A stretch of 64,000 nt of DNA, taken from Bradyrhizobium sp. CB1650. GTDB taxonomy: Bacteria; Pseudomonadota; Alphaproteobacteria; Rhizobiales; Xanthobacteraceae. Of the stretch, positions 33,597-43,441 are shown piece after piece; within the stretch, counting starts at the first letter, position 1, and every line of letters starts with the position of its first letter. The stretch is from the NCBI RefSeq assembly GCF_029761915.1, contig NZ_CP121695.1, positions 2,075,501 to 2,139,500 of the forward strand, written 5' to 3'. Made by a program: the position numbers and the translations under genes. The notes beneath the pieces were generated by a model. That model had not been told where the DNA came from. It saw only the letters and a program-made list of their open reading frames with translations, and made no database searches.

Positions 33597-35042
33597 ATGT
33601 CAGTCGAGGACGCCGCAGCGCCGGCTTTGTCAACCGCGCAAAGTCCGGTCCGCGTCGCGGCGTCCCTGCGCGAGGCGGCGCCGTCCGCCCAGAACGCGAG
33701 CGCGCGGAGGCGAGCCGCGTTGCTGGCCGCGCCGATCCTGCCAACGCTGATCAAGCTCGCACTGCCCACCGTGACTGTTTTGGTGGCGCAGACCGCGGTC
33801 AATATCGCCGAGGCCTACTATGTCGGCTTCCTCGGCACGGACGCGCTGGCAGGCGCCGCGCTGGTGTTCCCGATCTTCATGCTGATGACCATGATGTCGA
33901 ACGGCGGATTCGGCAGCGGCGTGGCCTCGTCGGTGGCGCGTGCGGTCGGTGCCGGTCGCCGCGATGACGCCGATGCGGCGCTGTTTCATGCCGTGGTGCT
34001 TGCCATCATCGTCGGCACGCTGTTCACGCTCGGCGCGATCCTCGGCGGTCCGCATCTATATCGCGCCCTCGGCGGCCGGGATGAGGCGCTCGCCGCCGCC
34101 GTCACCTATTCCAGCTATCTCTTCGCCGGCGCCATTCCCGCCTGGATCGTCAATCTCCAGGCGGCGGCGCTGCGCGGCTCCGGCAACGTGAAGGTGCCCG
34201 CGCTGGTGACCTTGATCGGGGCGATCGTGACCATTCCGGTCTCGCCGGTGCTGATCTTCGGCTTCGGCCCGTTTCCCCGGCTCGGCATCGGTGGCGCCGG
34301 CGTCGCCTTCGGCCTCTATTACGGGGCGGCGATGCTGGTCCTGCTGCGCTACATGGCCTCCGGGCAATCCGGTCTCACCCTGCGCATCGTGCGGCTGCGT
34401 GCTGCGATCTTCGCCGACATGCTGAAGGTCGGTATCCCCACTGCACTCAACGCGGTGCTGAGCAACTTGACCGTCATCCTCGTCACCGGCGTGGTCGGCC
34501 TGTTCGGGACCTCCGCGCTCGCGGGCTACGGTATCTCTTCGCGGCTCGACTACATCATGATCCCGCTCCTGTTCGGCATCAGCACGGCGACTTTGACCAT
34601 GGTCGGCGTCAACATGGGCGCTGGGCAGACGACGCGGGCGCGCAAGATAGGCTGGATCAGCGGTGTGCTCGGCATGATCATGACGGGAACGATCGGCGTC
34701 ATGGTCGCGATCTTTCCGACAGGCTGGCTGCATCTTTTCAGCCATGATGCCGAGGTCGTGCGCGAGGGCACGATCTATTTGCGCATCGTAGCCCCGGCCT
34801 ATGCCGCACTCGGCTTCGGCTTCGTCGCGTCCTTCGCTGCTCAGGGCACCGGCCGCGCGATGGGCCCGCTCGCCTCATCGATCGCGCGGATACTGATCGC
34901 CGCCGGCGGCGGCTGGATCGCCGTCGCCAGCTCTGGCGCGGGAATGGTGGGGGTTGCCGGCATGGTCACGGCTTCGCTCATAGCCTATGCCGTGATCTGC
35001 GCCGCGATCTTGTTGTCGCCGTCGACCTGGCGTCCGCAGTGA
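33597..35042 (+). CDS. MATE-family multidrug/metabolite efflux transporter
   Basis: 481 residues with twelve hydrophobic segments in two homologous halves (starting near residues 45 and 270). Family signs include Q-T-A-V-N-I-A-E-A-Y-Y-V-G-F-L-G in segment 1, the interior R-G-S-G-N loop, and the second-half S-S-R-L-D-Y-I. MATE proteins export cationic or hydrophobic compounds using Na+ or H+. The N-terminal 40 residues are an Ala/Arg-rich cytosolic extension. Divergent from the TetR gene, it is presumably derepressed by its own substrate. Confidence 0.92.
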   Translation: MSVEDAAAPALSTAQSPVRVAASLREAAPSAQNASARRRAALLAAPILPTLIKLALPTVTVLVAQTAVNIAEAYYVGFLGTDALAGAALVFPIFMLMTMMSNGGFGSGVASSVARAVGAGRRDDADAALFHAVVLAIIVGTLFTLGAILGGPHLYRALGGRDEALAAAVTYSSYLFAGAIPAWIVNLQAAALRGSGNVKVPALVTLIGAIVTIPVSPVLIFGFGPFPRLGIGGAGVAFGLYYGAAMLVLLRYMASGQSGLTLRIVRLRAAIFADMLKVGIPTALNAVLSNLTVILVTGVVGLFGTSALAGYGISSRLDYIMIPLLFGISTATLTMVGVNMGAGQTTRARKIGWISGVLGMIMTGTIGVMVAIFPTGWLHLFSHDAEVVREGTIYLRIVAPAYAALGFGFVASFAAQGTGRAMGPLASSIARILIAAGGGWIAVASSGAGMVGVAGMVTASLIAYAVICAAILLSPSTWRPQ

Positions 35043-35254
35043 TCGGGACTGCGGGCTCGTCCGCAACGCAATTTCGGTCCGGTCCCGTTGCGACAGGCCC
35101 GCTCATGCCGTGCCATGCGTTCCATTTCCCTATTGGCCGCGCGGAGAGAAGCAGCGTGCCTGCGCGGGGCCAAATTTGAATTTCCATTTCATTGATTTCG
35201 GGCTGCATACGGGACAAGACGACACGAGTTGTTGCCGGTTCCATGGAGACCAAG

Positions 35255-36037
35255 ATGTCGTTTCGTTCCGCCCTGATCCTCTCAACACTGCTCGCCGCCT
35301 GGTCGGCGAGTGCCGCGGCCGAGACCATCAAGGTCGGCGTGACGCCGGGGCCGCATGCGCAGATCCTCGAAGCCGTGAAGTCGATCGCGGCGAAGAACGG
35401 GGTCGATCTCCAGCTCATCGAGTTCTCCGACTATGTCGTGCCGAACGCCGCGCTCGATGCCGGCGACATCCAGGCCAATTCCTTCCAGAACCAGCCCTAT
35501 CTCGACAACCAGAAGGCCGACCGCGGCTACAAGATCGAGTCGGTTGGGCTGACCGTGAATTTCCCGATCGGGGTCTATTCGAAGAAGCACAAGAGCTGGG
35601 CTGACGTCCCCGACGGCGGCAAGGTTTCGATCCCGAATGATCCGACCAATGGCGGCCGCGTGCTGCTGCTCCTGCGCGACAAGGGCGTCATCAAGCTGAA
35701 GGACGGCGTCGGCTTCAAGCCGACGGTGCTGGACATCGCCGAGAACCCCAAGAAGCTGAAGTTCGTCGAGGTCGACGCGGCGCAGGCGCCCCGCGCGCTC
35801 GACGATGTCGACGCTGCCGCGATCAATACCAATTACGCAACCCAGGCCGGTCTCGATCCCGTCAAGGATCCGATCCTGCGCGAGGATCCGAAGGGGCCCT
35901 ATGTCAACCTGATCGCGGTCCGCACCGCCGACAAGGACAAGCCCTGGGTCAAGATTCTCGTGGACAGCTACCACACGCCGGAGGTCAAGGAGTTCGTCCT
36001 GACCAAGTTCAAGGGCGCGGTGCTGCCGAGCTGGTAG
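35255..36037 (+). CDS. metQ: MetQ/NlpA-family substrate-binding protein
   Basis: 260 residues from ATG at 35255 (GGAG seven bases upstream). The signal peptide is residues 1-22, ending A-S-A-A-A. No lipobox Cys is present, so the protein is periplasmic rather than a lipoprotein. K-V-G-V-T-P-G-P-H-A-Q-I near 26-37 and A-L-D-A-G-D-I-Q-A-N-S-F-Q-N are MetQ hallmarks. No metN or metI gene accompanies it. Instead a luciferase-like/CMD/AhpD-like trio follows on the same strand, so it may serve a sulfur- or methionine-related compound processed by them. Confidence 0.88.
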   Translation: MSFRSALILSTLLAAWSASAAAETIKVGVTPGPHAQILEAVKSIAAKNGVDLQLIEFSDYVVPNAALDAGDIQANSFQNQPYLDNQKADRGYKIESVGLTVNFPIGVYSKKHKSWADVPDGGKVSIPNDPTNGGRVLLLLRDKGVIKLKDGVGFKPTVLDIAENPKKLKFVEVDAAQAPRALDDVDAAAINTNYATQAGLDPVKDPILREDPKGPYVNLIAVRTADKDKPWVKILVDSYHTPEVKEFVLTKFKGAVLPSW

Positions 36038-36167
36038 GCAGGCTGCCCAAACTCCGGCGGAGGGGGCGAACCCGGCGACGTGGCAGCCTTGCGCATTGCC
36101 CGCTTGTCTGAAGCCGCGGCAACCGACATCATCGGGGCCGTGGCGATGTTCGCCCGACAGGGGTCGT

Positions 36168-37205
36168 ATGAAACGCTTTGCAAACCTGAAAAGACTGGGG
36201 TTCTTCACGCGCCTCCTCGACGAGGCGTCTCCGGCCGAGCGATACCGCTTCGCGGCGGAGCAGATCGTGCGCGCGGAAAAGGCAGGCCTCGATTCTGCGT
36301 GGATCGCGCAGCATCATTTTCACGAGCGTGAGGGCGGGCTGCCTTCGCCTTTCGCCTTCCTTGGCTACGTTGCCGCTCAGACCTCGCGCATTCGCCTCGG
36401 CACCGGCATCGTCACCCTGCCGCTGGAGAATGCGGTGAGGGTGGCGGAGGATTCGGCGGTGCTCGACCTCCTCTGCAACGGTCGCTTCGAACTCGGGGTC
36501 GGCACCGGCGGCAATCCGTCGGCCTTTGCCGCCTTCGGCCTCGACAGCGCCCAGCGCAACGAGATTTTCGCCCGCAATCTGGACGTCGTCCGGACTGCGC
36601 TGGCCGGCAAGCCGCTCACCGGTGGCGATACGCTCTATCCGCTGCGGCCGCAATTATGCGACCGCATCTGGCAGGCGACATTCTCGGTGGCGGGCGGGGC
36701 GCGCGCGGGCAAGGCGGGCGATGGCCTGCTGCTGTCGCGTACTCAGCCCCGCACCAAGGAGGCGCCGAAGGCCACGCTGGCCGAGATCCAGAACCCGATC
36801 ATCGACGCTTATCTGGAAGCGCTGCCGGTGGGATGCGAGCCGCGAATCATGGCATCGCGCAGCGTCTTCGTCGCCGAGGACCGTCGCGAAGCGATGCGCC
36901 TCGCCGATATCGGGCTGCGGCGTGCACTCCCGCAGTTCATGAAAGGCGGTCACGCCAAACCGGGCGAGACGCTGGAGGAGATGATCACGGCGTTCGACAC
37001 CCATGTCGGCGCGGCCGACGACGTCATCGCCTCGCTCCGCGCCGACGCCACCCTTGAGCGGGTGACCGATCTCGTCTTCCAGGCGCATTCGGTCGATCCA
37101 CCGCACCCCTATATCCTGCGATCGATCGAGTTAGTCGCAGACAAGGTTGCGCCGGCCCTGGGCTGGACCCGAACGGCTACGTCCGACGTCGCGTTGGCGG
37201 GCTGA
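36168..37205 (+). CDS. FMN-dependent luciferase-like monooxygenase (KPN_01858-type)
   Basis: 345 residues from ATG at 36168. A bacterial-luciferase-fold TIM barrel: G-F-F-T-R-L near the N-terminus, A-Q-H-H-F-H near residues 46-51, R-L-G-T-G-I-V-T-L-P near 76-85, and F-E-L-G-V-G-T-G-G near 107-115. Such enzymes use reduced flavin and oxygen, often to cleave C-S or C-N bonds. It is followed by a CMD protein and an AhpD-like protein, a trio I recall as a recurring cassette. The substrate is unknown; organosulfur oxidation is suggested by the MetQ gene just upstream. Confidence 0.85.
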   Translation: MKRFANLKRLGFFTRLLDEASPAERYRFAAEQIVRAEKAGLDSAWIAQHHFHEREGGLPSPFAFLGYVAAQTSRIRLGTGIVTLPLENAVRVAEDSAVLDLLCNGRFELGVGTGGNPSAFAAFGLDSAQRNEIFARNLDVVRTALAGKPLTGGDTLYPLRPQLCDRIWQATFSVAGGARAGKAGDGLLLSRTQPRTKEAPKATLAEIQNPIIDAYLEALPVGCEPRIMASRSVFVAEDRREAMRLADIGLRRALPQFMKGGHAKPGETLEEMITAFDTHVGAADDVIASLRADATLERVTDLVFQAHSVDPPHPYILRSIELVADKVAPALGWTRTATSDVALAG

Positions 37206-37242
37206 CCCGGATGAACATCATCGCATTGCACGAGGCTGAACG

Positions 37243-37842
37243 ATGAGCACGACGGATATCATCGACACGCTCGCCGGAATCGAACCCGGATCGAGCCTGG
37301 AGGCCATTCGCGCCCGGCGCGCGCAGGCGCGCGAGAATGCGCAGAAGAGCTACCTCGCACTGTTCGAACCGATCGACGCCAGCGATTTCTCGCTTCTCGA
37401 ACGCGCGGCGGTGGCGCTCTTCGTGATCGGTCTCCATGGCGAGCCCACCGTGACCGCGTTCTATCGGGCAAAGCTCGCGGCGACCGCCGGGGGAGCCGGC
37501 CTGGTCGAAGCCATCGACGGCGCAGTCGCGGGAGGCAAAACCTCCGGCCCGTATGGCGCCTTTCCGGCCGGCCCGCTGTCGATAGAGAACAAGGCCGGCG
37601 TGATTTACCGCGTGAGTGTGGATCGCAGGCCGGTCCTCGGCACCCGTCTCGCCGCTGCGCTCGAGCATGCGCATCTCCTGGTGTTCCGGCCGCGCGACGC
37701 CGCGTCCGCCGACATGAAGGCGCTGCTTGACGCCGGCTGGTCGAACACGGGCATCGTCACTTTGTCCCAGCTCGTCGCGTTCCTGTCGTTTCAGGTGCGC
37801 GTCGTTAGCGGCCTGCGCACGCTTGGCGCGGCGAGCGCGTAG
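37243..37842 (+). CDS. CMD-domain protein (Avi_7170-type), cysteine-free
   Basis: 199 residues with GAGGCTGAACG before the ATG. Helical throughout, related to the carboxymuconolactone-decarboxylase/AhpD fold, but there is no cysteine anywhere in the chain, so it cannot act as a thiol peroxidase. Overall it resembles a partner of the AhpD-like protein encoded 12 bases downstream. A structural or substrate-binding role in a complex is the simplest reading; the function is not established. Confidence 0.78.
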   Translation: MSTTDIIDTLAGIEPGSSLEAIRARRAQARENAQKSYLALFEPIDASDFSLLERAAVALFVIGLHGEPTVTAFYRAKLAATAGGAGLVEAIDGAVAGGKTSGPYGAFPAGPLSIENKAGVIYRVSVDRRPVLGTRLAAALEHAHLLVFRPRDAASADMKALLDAGWSNTGIVTLSQLVAFLSFQVRVVSGLRTLGAASA

Positions 37843-37854
37843 GAGACCGCAATC

Positions 37855-38439
37855 ATGAGCGCTGCAAACTCAGTCAATCCACCCGTCGTGTTCACGCAGG
37901 ATGAACTCGGCTGGGTGGCATGGATCGATCCGCTGCCCGAGGCTGAGCTGACCGAGCGGCATTTCGCCGGCCTTGTCGATCGCGCCCGCGCCAAGTCGGA
38001 CTATTTCCGTCTGCTGGTGCGCGATCCCGAGGTGCTGGAAGCCCGGACCAAGACCGACAAGGACATCTTCTACAACACCGCAGACGGCCTGCCGCGCGCC
38101 GAGCGTGAGCTCGCGGCGGCAGCGACCTCGCGTTATAACGGCTGCATCTATTGCGCGTCTGTGCATGCGCGCTTTGCCAGCACCTATTCCAAGCGCCGCG
38201 ACGACGTGCAGCGCCTGCTCGACGAGGGCGTCGGTGCCGATCTCGGCGAGCGCTGGAACGCGGTGGTCCGGGCCTCCGTGGCGCTGGCCGCGACGCCGAT
38301 CGCCTTCGGAAAAGACAACATCGAGGAGCTGCGCCGCGCTGGTCTCGACGATGCCGAAATCGTCGACGTCATCAACGGCGCATCGTTCTTCAATTGGGCC
38401 AACAGGCTGATGCTCTCGCTCGGCGAGCCGACGAAATAG
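37855..38439 (+). CDS. AhpD-like alkylhydroperoxidase-domain protein (Avi_7169-type)
   Basis: 194 residues; TAGGAG precedes the ATG. Y-N-G-C-I-Y-C-A-S-V-H at 94-104 supplies the redox pair C97/C100 and the conserved H104 of the AhpD active site. A preceding E-R-E-L-A-A-A-A motif fits the fold. It is soluble. In the trio with the luciferase-like oxygenase and the cysteine-free CMD protein it could reduce peroxides or peroxy-flavin by-products; that assignment is inference. Confidence 0.85.
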   Translation: MSAANSVNPPVVFTQDELGWVAWIDPLPEAELTERHFAGLVDRARAKSDYFRLLVRDPEVLEARTKTDKDIFYNTADGLPRAERELAAAATSRYNGCIYCASVHARFASTYSKRRDDVQRLLDEGVGADLGERWNAVVRASVALAATPIAFGKDNIEELRRAGLDDAEIVDVINGASFFNWANRLMLSLGEPTK

Positions 38440-38511
38440 GCATCTTGCTTGATCGATTCCTTGGCACAGAACTTGCGACAAATCTCCAATATCTGAACGG
38501 ATGGAGCGAGC

Positions 38512-39669
38512 ATGAGCAACATCGACCGTCGTACCCTTGTGAAGGGCTCTCTTGCCGCCATGATGGCGGGCGCGACCTTCTCGCGCGCGGCCCTCGCGCA
38601 ATCGTCGGAGCCGATCCTGCTCGGCGTCAGCGGCCCCCTGACCGGGCCGAACGCGCAATATGGCACACAGTGGAAGCAGGGATTTGATCTGGCGCTGGAC
38701 GAGATCCAGGCGGCCGGCGGCATCAACGGGCGCAAGCTCGCCTATAATTTCGAGGACAGCCAGAGCGATCCGCGCCAGTCGGTGGCGATCGCCCAAAAGT
38801 TCGTCTCCGATTCCAGGATCGTCATGGAGCTCGGTGACTTCTCCAGCCCGGCATCGATGGCGGCGTCCCCGATCTATCAACGGGGAGGGTTGGTGCAGTT
38901 CGGCTTCACCAACTCGCATCCCGACTTCACCAAGGGCGGCGATTTCATGTGGAGCACCTCCGTCAGCCAGGCCGACGAGCAGCCGCTGCTGGCGCAGTAT
39001 GCGGTGAAGCGCCTAGGCCTCAAGAAGCTCGCGGTGCTGCACCTCAACACCGATTGGGGCCGCACCAGCCGCGACTATTTCGTCAAGGCGGCCAAGGAGT
39101 ACGGCGCCGAGGTCGCGATCACCGAGGGCTATATCGCGGAAGAGCGCGATTTCCGCTCCACCCTGGTGCGCGTCCGTGACGCTGGTCCCGACGGGCTGAT
39201 CCTGATCTCCTATTATTCCGACGGCGCGCTGATCGCGCGCCAAGCGCGCCAGGTCGGCCTGAAGCAGACGATCTGCGCCGCAAGCTCGGTCTATTCGCCG
39301 AAATTCCTGGAGCTCGGCGGCGAGGCGGTCGAGGACGTCCATCTCGGCACCCGCTATTTCCCCGAGGATCCGCGGCCGGAGGTGAAGAAGTTCATCGCGG
39401 GCTTCAAGGCGAAATACAATGGGCAGGAGCCGGACGCCTTCAACGCCTATGCCTATGATGCAATGAACATGGCGGCTGCCGTCGTGAGGATCGGCGGCAC
39501 CGACCGCCGCGCCATCCGCGACGCCTTCACCAAGGTGCGCGATGTCTCGAGCGTCATCTTCGGGGCCGCGACGTTCGACGTCGAGACCCGCCGCGTCAAA
39601 GGCGCGATGAACGCCGAGCTCGTCGTACGCAAGGGCCAGTTCGCGCTTTGGGACGGCAAGCCGACCTGA
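38512..39669 (+). CDS. Branched-chain-type substrate-binding protein with Tat-like signal
   Basis: 385 residues; GGAGCGAGC precedes the ATG. The N-terminus N-I-D-R-R-T-L-V-K-G followed by a moderately hydrophobic stretch ending A-L-A-Q-S looks like a twin-arginine signal, so it may be exported folded. The mature protein is a Peripla_BP_6 fold (G-V-S-G-P-L-T-G near residues 37-44, and D-W-G-R-T-S-R-D-Y-F in the middle). It is the first gene of a second Liv-type operon: binding protein, fused LivHM, LivG, LivF. The ligand is unknown. Confidence 0.9.
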   Translation: MSNIDRRTLVKGSLAAMMAGATFSRAALAQSSEPILLGVSGPLTGPNAQYGTQWKQGFDLALDEIQAAGGINGRKLAYNFEDSQSDPRQSVAIAQKFVSDSRIVMELGDFSSPASMAASPIYQRGGLVQFGFTNSHPDFTKGGDFMWSTSVSQADEQPLLAQYAVKRLGLKKLAVLHLNTDWGRTSRDYFVKAAKEYGAEVAITEGYIAEERDFRSTLVRVRDAGPDGLILISYYSDGALIARQARQVGLKQTICAASSVYSPKFLELGGEAVEDVHLGTRYFPEDPRPEVKKFIAGFKAKYNGQEPDAFNAYAYDAMNMAAAVVRIGGTDRRAIRDAFTKVRDVSSVIFGAATFDVETRRVKGAMNAELVVRKGQFALWDGKPT

Positions 39670-39723
39670 CATCATGGCCGGAGTGGTCACTCCGGCCCGT
39701 TTTCCCTCCATTAGGAACGTCGC

Positions 39724-41546
39724 GTGTCCTCCTGGCTCGATTACACGATCAATGGGCTGATCGTCGGCAATGTCTATGCCCTCGTTGCGGTCGGGCTCGC
39801 GCTGATCTTCGGCGTCAGCCGCCTGATCAATTTCGCTCAGGGCTCGATCTATCTCGTCGGCGCCTATATCGGCTGGGTGGCGGTAGTGCAGCTCCACACG
39901 CCGCTGCCTCTCACCATCATCGTGGTCGCGGTGGCCGCCGCGCTCGTCGGACTGATCATCGAGCGATTCGGCCTGCGTCCCCTGCAGAATTCGGCGCGCA
40001 TCGCGCCGCTGCTCGCGACCATCGGCATCAGCTTCGTGCTCGACCAGCTCGTCATGCTCACCTTCTCGCCCAACCCGCGCGCGCTGCCGAGCCAGTTGCC
40101 CGACGTGCGCTTCCAGGTCGGCAATGGAACGATCGGCCCGCTCGACCTCTTGATCGCCGGCGTCGGCATCACCAGCGCGCTGCTGCTGTTCGTGTTCCTG
40201 CGCTACAGCAAGCTCGGCTGGGCGGTGCGCGCCACCGCGCAGGACCGCGACGCGGCCATGCAGATGGGCGTCGACGTCAATCGCGTCAATCAGGCCGTGT
40301 TCGGCATCGCCGCCGCGCTTGGCGGCGTCTCCGGCATGCTGGTCGGCATGTACTACAACCAGATCGACACGGCGATGAGCCTGCAGGCAACGCTCAAGGG
40401 CGTCGTCGCCGAGGTGGTCGGCGGTGCCGGCAACGTCCCCGGCGCCGTGGTCGGCAGCCTGCTGCTGGGACTTGTCGAAAGCTACGGCGTCGCCGTATTC
40501 GGCACCAGCTATCGCAACCTGTTCGCATTCCTGCTGCTGGTGCTGGTGCTGGTGCTGCGGCCGAACGGCCTGTTCGCAAGCGCGCGGCAGGCGCCGCCCG
40601 AACCGCTCACCGGCACCTTCATCGCGCCGAGCCGCTCCGTTCGCATTCCCCGCTGGGCCCTGGCTGTCGCGGTCGGCGGCTTCGCCGTCCTGCCGCTCTT
40701 TCCGGTGTCGTTCTACGTGCTCCAGACCCTGATCAACGCCTGGCTGCTCGGCATGCTCGCGCTCAGCCTGACGCTGGTCGCCGGCACGATCGGGCAGGTC
40801 TCGCTCGGGCACGCGGCACTGCTGGCGATCGGCGCCTATACCTCGGCACTGCTGTCGCTGAGCCTTTCCGTTCCCGTTGGTCTGGCCGTGATCGCCGGCG
40901 GCCTGATGAGCGCTGCGCTCGGCACGACGCTGATCTCGCCGTCATTCCGCCTGCGCGGGCATTACGTGTCGATCGCGACGCTCGCGATCGGCGAGATCGT
41001 GTCGCTGGTGATCCTGAACTGGGAGGGCGTCACCCGCGGTCCCATCGGCATCTCCGGGATTCCGCCCCTGTCGCTGTTCGGCTACGACCTGATCAGCGCG
41101 TCGTCGGTCTACTGGTTCAGCTTTGCCGTCATGGTCGTGCTGGCGCTGCTGCAGGGGCGGTTGCTCACCTCGCATCTCGGCCGCAGCTTTCGCGCCATTC
41201 GCGACGACGACATCGCCGCGCGCGCCTACGGCCTCAGCCTGAACCGCTACAAGTCGCTGGCCTTCATCTTCGGCGGCTTTGCCGCAGGCGTCAGCGGCGC
41301 CATCGCCGCGCATCTTTATTCCTACATCAATCACGAGACCTTCAACACGCAGCAATCCATCCTGGCGCTGACCGTCGTGATCCTCGGAGGCCTCGGCAAC
41401 GTCGTCGGCGCCGTCGTCGGATCGGTGGCGCTGGTCGGCTTGCCCGAGGTGTTCCGGATCGCTGCGGAATACCGCATCCTGATCTACGGCATCGTGCTCC
41501 TGCTCCTGGTGCGGTTCAGGCCGCAGGGCCTGTTGGGGACGATCTG

Positions 41547-41547
<1 letters not shown>
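39724..41547 (+). CDS. Fused LivH-LivM branched-chain-type ABC permease
   Basis: 607 residues from GTG at 39724 with AGGAACG upstream. Residues 1-290 are a full LivH ([24 protein letters not shown]). A short hydrophilic linker (Pro/Arg, about 290-310) leads to a full LivM (310-607; [20 protein letters not shown]). Both permeases are thus in one chain, forming a pseudo-heterodimeric channel. Its TGA overlaps the livG ATG. Fused LivHM proteins occur in other proteobacteria, so this is uncommon rather than unique. Confidence 0.92.
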
Positions 41548-42415
<868 letters not shown>

Positions 42416-42419
<4 letters not shown>

Positions 42420-43162
42420 CGACGACCGCATTGACCTCCGACCCATTGCTGGCGCTGTCCGGCGTCAACACCTTCTATGGCCAGGCGCAGGTGCATTTCG
42501 ACCTGTCGATCAGCGTCGCGCGCGGTCACATCGTCTGCCTGCTCGGCGGCAACGCCAGCGGCAAATCGACCACGATGAAGATCATCCTTGGCCTGGTGAA
42601 GCCGCGCTCGGGCGGGGTGACCTTCGACGGCGCTTCGCTGCTTGGCCTATCCACGCCGCAGATCGTCCGCCGCGGCATCGCTTCGGTGCCGGAGGCGCGG
42701 CGGCTGTTCGCGGATATGAGCGTCAGGGAGAATATCCTGATGGGTGCGTTCGTGCGCAACGACCGTGCCGAGGTGACGCAGGATCTCGAGCGGATGCTCG
42801 CGCTGTTTCCCAAACTCGGCCAGCGGCTGTCGCAGCGCGCGGGCTCGCTGTCGGGCGGCGAGCAGCAGATGGTCGCCATGGCCCGCGCGCTGATGAGCCG
42901 CCCGCGAATGATCGTGATGGACGAGCCGACGATGGGCCTGTCGCCGCTCTACGTCGACCGCGTGCTGGAGCTGATCGGGACCATCAACCAGGAAGGCGTG
43001 TCGGTCTTCATGGTCGAGCAGAATGCCAGCCTCGCGCTCGAGATCGCGCATGAAGCCTATGTGCTGCAGACCGGCAAGATCGTGCTCTCCGGTCCCGCGC
43101 GGACGCTCAAGGACGATCCCCGGGTCCGCGACGCCTATCTCGGCGGCACCGAGGCGGCGTAA
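42416..43162 (+). CDS. livF: Branched-chain-type ABC ATPase LivF
   Basis: 248 residues; the ATG overlaps the livG stop (ATGA) and GGAG lies upstream inside livG. Walker A G-N-A-S-G-K-S-T, signature L-S-G-G-E-Q-Q, Walker B M-I-V-M-D-E-P, and V-E-Q-N at the H-loop position, as is normal for LivF. It ends without extension, in contrast to the LivF-UPF0261 fusion of the first system. It completes the five-domain importer. Confidence 0.93.
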
Positions 43163-43212
43163 CGAGAGCCTTGCGAAAGTCCGTCTCGGCAATGCGCTGA
43201 CTGCCTCCACAT

Positions 43213-43335
43213 CGTTATGGCCCGGCTTGACCCGGCGATCCACGGCTTTCGCGCGGTACAAGGAACGTGGATGCCCGGGACATAGGCGAGCGGAAGCGAC
43301 GCCGTCCTTCGGACGGCTATGCCCGGGCATGACGG
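43213..43335. repeat. Bradyrhizobium-type intergenic palindromic repeat
   Basis: Begins with ATGGCCCGGCTTGACCCGG and ends with ATGCCCGGGCATGACGG, enclosing a GCCGTCC-ttc-GGACGGC hairpin. I recognise this pattern from many Bradyrhizobium intergenic regions. It follows livF and may stabilise or end its mRNA. Confidence 0.75.
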
Positions 43336-43386
43336 TTTCCGCAAAATCGCATACGCAATCATCCTGCGGTAACCCGGGGCTAGTCA

Positions 43387-43414
43387 GTGTGATCATTCTA
43401 TGAAAAGATCATAC
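43387..43414. promoter_or_regulatory. NikR-like operator upstream of nickel/cobalt permease
   Basis: GTGTGA, 16 bases, then TCATAC: one mismatch from the Escherichia coli NikR site GTATGA-N16-TCATAC, with exact spacing. The half-sites extend to GTGTGATC and GATCATAC. It lies 27 bases upstream of the transporter start, over the likely promoter, where a nickel-bound NikR would repress. Confidence 0.7.
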
Positions 43415-43441
43415 TTGGAGTAGTGGACGGGATTGGGTTGC

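Noticed and set aside
35043..35254. SAM riboswitch upstream of MetQ
   Set aside because: I could not find the conserved SAM-I or SAM-II core; only an imperfect GC hairpin is present.
43336..43432. Cobalamin riboswitch upstream of the nickel/cobalt permease
   Set aside because: The B12-box and other conserved elements are absent; a NikR-type operator explains the region better.
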